The notes beneath the pieces are model-generated. The model did not search any database. It was given only the letters and a program-made list of their open reading frames with translations, and had not been told where the DNA came from. The position numbers and the translations under genes are program-made. Below are positions 61,449 to 64,000 of a stretch of 64,000 bases of DNA, one piece after another; position 1 is the stretch's first letter; every line of letters begins with the position of its first letter. This DNA is from Suillus spraguei (lineage: Eukaryota; Basidiomycota; Agaricomycetes; Boletales; Suillaceae): positions 1 through 64,000 of the forward strand of contig JABCPU010000327.1 of the NCBI GenBank assembly GCA_016800925.1, in the 5' to 3' direction.

Positions 61449-63032
61449 CTAGAGCTCACCAACAGCGCCCGGTTGAGTACTTTCGCTGGTAGGTAGCGGG
61501 GGTTCACTAGATTCAGCAGAAGCTTTGGCTACCTGGGCATTCTTGCCTTTCCCTGGCGGAGGCGGATGGTACACCTTTTCCTAGCATAAATGCTCAGTAT
61601 AAGTATTAAATCGAGAGAGACAACCAACCTTTTTCTTCTTAGGTTCCGTTTTCGCATTTGGATCTGGGTACGCCAATTTCTCTATTTGTTGCCACTCTGG
61701 AGAGTCAGCAAAGGCCTTCCGAATCGGCGCCAACAAGCTGTCGATCCCCTTGTTCACGGTTGTCTTGAGATCACCAGGGTGAACCTTCTTCGCCAAAAAA
61801 TCATCCTCCAGTTCCTGGTAGTCCTTGTAATGACTTGGGAGACCACCGAATTTGCCCTCTCGTCTGATGGTAAATACCGTCCCCTCCGGTGCATCATCAT
61901 CTACAAATGGATTTTGGTCGCCAATGGCACCCTGACCTTCTTCACTGTCCAGACCTGTCTCTCCTTTCCGACGCTCGATGCGAAGCTGACTTATCGGTAC
62001 GAGTACAGCTTTAGTGAACGCGAGAAGTCCATTCTCTGTGATATTTCCCTCCTCGCAGAAAGCTTTCTTGATCTTGCGCTTGACAGCTTCGGGTGAGTCA
62101 AGAAAATCTATCTTCGAATCTGGATCCGAGGATGACATTTTACCCCCCATGAGACCTGGAACCATGGGGTTCATGAGGTGGGCACGTTTGGCATAGCCTA
62201 ATCGAGGAAGATAGAGTTCTGCGAACGTGAAGATCTTGCGCTACAATCAGGAGACGTCAGTCTGTGGTCCATTATCTGATTCGCAGATGCACACACCTGA
62301 TCGACCCCACCGAACTGGAAGTCAACACCTAGGTACTGCTCATCGAGAGCCTGCAAGCCAGGGTAAAGTAGGCCGCTGATAAGTGGACTCTCGACTTGTT
62401 TCACGACCTCTGCGCCGGCCTTCTTCGCATCATGCTCTGTCACGCTTGCGCATAATCTGTAATTATCGAGGTTGTACTCGCGAGTAAGCTGGTAATCTGA
62501 ACCTTGAACAAATATTAATTTTGATGTGGGTATCCCTAATGAGGTGAAGACGGTGCGAAGGACAAATTCGTAGTATTTTGTCCGGTGAGCGACAAGTTCT
62601 AAAGGGGCTTTTAAATTATCGAGGAAAGCGTGTACATCTATGAAATCTTGTTTAGCAACTATTGCTCGAATAAATGGGGTGCTGTTGGACGTACCAGCAA
62701 GTAAGATCTTGACTTCCACACCAGCTCTCAAGAAATCGGCGATTTTGGTTAATGGGACGAAGTAACCAATGTGTGCTACAGAGTATCTTAGTTATCGGCT
62801 TGGTTTAACCTGGAAAGTATGTTATACGTACGCCTTCCAGTCGGTGCGGTACCTGGTCAACGTATGGAGCGTCAGTTCGCATATTCGATCAGAGGTATAC
62901 AGACGTACCCCAGTAAGCCTTTGGCGATCTGCCTTCTGTAAGAATGGCCTTGATTAAGTCACCGCCCAGGACTTCTTGCAACCTTCGTGTGATCAAGTTG
63001 TACTGAGTCTCTACGTCTAATGTCGACGCCAT
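61449..63032 (-). CDS. TYS1: Tyrosyl-tRNA synthetase, cytosolic
   Basis: Class I aminoacyl-tRNA synthetase charging tRNA-Tyr. Start at 63032 ([13 protein letters not shown]). Then come [29 protein letters not shown] (the HIGH-type motif lies at an exon start), [22 protein letters not shown] and [18 protein letters not shown]. Further on are [39 protein letters not shown] and [16 protein letters not shown] with the KMSSS motif. A final exon from about 61580 codes [14 protein letters not shown] and a short acidic-Pro tail to the stop at 61449. The start at 63032 is preferred because the upstream in-frame extension to 63197 has no family likeness. Intact. Confidence 0.92.
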
Positions 63033-63315
63033 GCCAGCGATGTTGAGGGTATGAATATGAATTAGAATTATACGAGTCACAAAAGTCAATGACTCCAGTT
63101 CACTGCCGCTTTTGCCTAATGGGGCAGCAGATAAGATCATACCCGCGGTCTGCAGTCCGCGGAAGAATTGAATTATGGGTCGACGAATCTTGATCATGTA
63201 TATCTATTTAACTGAAGAAATCTATATCTCTTCTACATATCTTCGGAACATCAACTCAACACCACGATGAAAATTAAAATAAATATGTAACTTAGGGTCC
63301 AACGAGAATGGACCG

Positions 63316-63606
63316 CTACACATCACCGCCAGTTGACACGTCATGTGCGCGCTCCTGGAAAGCAATCGTGCTAATTCCAGTTCCTGTGTCAGGATCTGTG
63401 AAGAGCTTCGCGTTACCATCTCGAACGCTGAGGATGAGGCGTGGCCCCAGTACAGACATCTGAAGGGACACGGTAATTTGAAAAATGCCATAATAAACCT
63501 GAGTTCCGTGGAAGAAAAGTCCTAGACATGATGAGTGATTAGGTATGGATGGGCCATAAATGGGCATACAGATAACTTTGGAGATAGTAAGCCAAAATTG
63601 AAGCAA
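63316..63606 (-). CDS. 3' end of a basidiomycete membrane-protein gene (DUF6533-like)
   Basis: The last exon seems to begin after CCCTTCAG (about 63463) and reads MSVLGPRLILSVRDGNAKLF, then TGTGISTIAFQERAH, ending at 63316. A GPRLILSxR..F segment followed by a short Ser/Thr-rich tail is how DUF6533-type membrane proteins of mushrooms usually end. Upstream exons with the membrane helices are not recognisable, so this is either a remnant or a gene with exons I could not trace. Confidence 0.35.
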   Translation of the reverse strand: MLQFWLTISKVICMPIYGPSIPNHSSCLGLFFHGTQVYYGIFQITVSLQMSVLGPRLILSVRDGNAKLFTDPDTGTGISTIAFQERAHDVSTGGDV

Positions 63607-63668
63607 GACACAGTAGCATAGCTAGCGGCCGAGAACTTTAGCACAAAAGTTATTCAAATTCAAAATCA

Positions 63669-63703
63669 CAAACTCACGCTGCAAAGTAGAATGCGTGAGT
63701 TTG
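63669..63703. repeat. Short perfect inverted repeat
   Basis: CAAACTCACGC (63669-63679) and its complement at 63693-63703 around a 13-base loop. Lies between the membrane-protein remnant and the last open frame. Confidence 0.6.
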
Positions 63704-63765
63704 CATTAATACATGAAACAGTCCCCCATGGTCCATCCTGTTGATGATCTTCGCAGTTCAAGAAA

Positions 63766-63948
63766 ATGTTTTACAACAATCCAGACAGCAAAACACAGCG
63801 CAAGGATCTCCCAAACGGTGCCAAGTATCCAAATTTCATCAACGAGAAGGTGGTCAACTCCATTTTGAATGCACTGATACGTGCCGGAGAGTACGAGTTC
63901 CTCTGGAATTCACTCGATGAGCGTGATGCGCATATATCCTGTTCGTGA
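63766..63948 (+). CDS. Unrecognised open frame at the right edge
   Basis: Reads MFYNNPDSKTQRKDLPNGAK and then YPNFINEKVVNSILNALIRA, ending HISCS. The style (YNNPxS..DLxNGxxYPxF..xVVxSxL) recalls DUF6532-type proteins that are frequent in mushrooms, but the match is loose. It could be one exon of a gene that continues past the window. Confidence 0.3.
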   Translation: MFYNNPDSKTQRKDLPNGAKYPNFINEKVVNSILNALIRAGEYEFLWNSLDERDAHISCS

Positions 63949-64000
63949 TTAAAACTGACCCCTGAAGTATGGCGGCTTGTTATTGCGGACATTACCCCGC

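Overview
The window is nuclear DNA of a filamentous fungus, almost certainly an Agaricomycete (Basidiomycota). The signs are genes broken by many introns of about 45-60 bp with GT..AG ends, fungal housekeeping proteins (beta-tubulin, the Ura2-type CAD protein, NC2-alpha, Sld5, a DAP1-like protein, TyrRS), families common in mushrooms (DUF3433 membrane proteins, a fungal SLATT protein, Gfd2/YDR514C-like proteins, Plavaka-type KDZ transposases) and solo LTRs. Order or genus cannot be fixed from this sequence alone. Exon joins below were read by eye.

Layout. 0.6-11.7 kb: a birth-and-death cluster of EamA/DMT (SLC35G-like) transporters, with three readable copies (594, 4227, 9886) and two relics. 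The first relic is split by an insertion carrying a tandem tRNA-like (SINE-type) repeat. A 1.6 kb stem-loop-rich block of unknown nature sits at 6.06-7.72 kb. 12.1-14.0 kb: a DEDDh-fold (Gfd2/YDR514C-like) gene whose catalytic residues are replaced and which may carry a compensated frameshift pair. 14.1-21.4 kb: a tandem 3.6 kb segmental duplication, each copy with a DUF3433 membrane-protein gene on the minus strand; the distal copy has a 2-bp frameshift. 22.0-23.8 kb: beta-tubulin, nine exons. 24.2-25.2 kb: a decayed HNH-nuclease gene. 26.4-33.6 kb: the complete pyrimidine gene URA2/CAD in ten exons.

34-50 kb is a transposon graveyard: a BTB-associated gene fragment, a WD40 relic, a gag-like and an RT-like fragment, two copies of a 0.95 kb LTR-like repeat, two copies of a 0.29 kb repeat, and a 4.8 kb Plavaka-type (KDZ) transposase pseudogene on the minus strand. 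That pseudogene is interrupted by two solo LTRs with perfect 5-bp target-site duplications; a third solo LTR with a perfect duplication lies nearby. 50-53.6 kb holds no gene I can support.

53.6-63.6 kb is compact and gene-dense: a SLATT-domain protein, NC2-alpha/DRAP1, Sld5 (GINS), a DAP1-like heme-binding protein, a DnaJ/DnaJ-X cochaperone and tyrosyl-tRNA synthetase. A cluster of perfect or near-perfect short hairpins lies between the DAP1-like gene and DnaJ. The right edge holds the 3' end of a membrane-protein gene and an unrecognised open frame.

The housekeeping genes are independent units, not an operon-like set. The most unusual points are the hairpins (above all the perfect 23-bp one at 35.25 kb), the tandem tRNA-like SINE array, the SLATT gene, the unassigned 6-7.7 kb block and the datable nest of solo LTRs.
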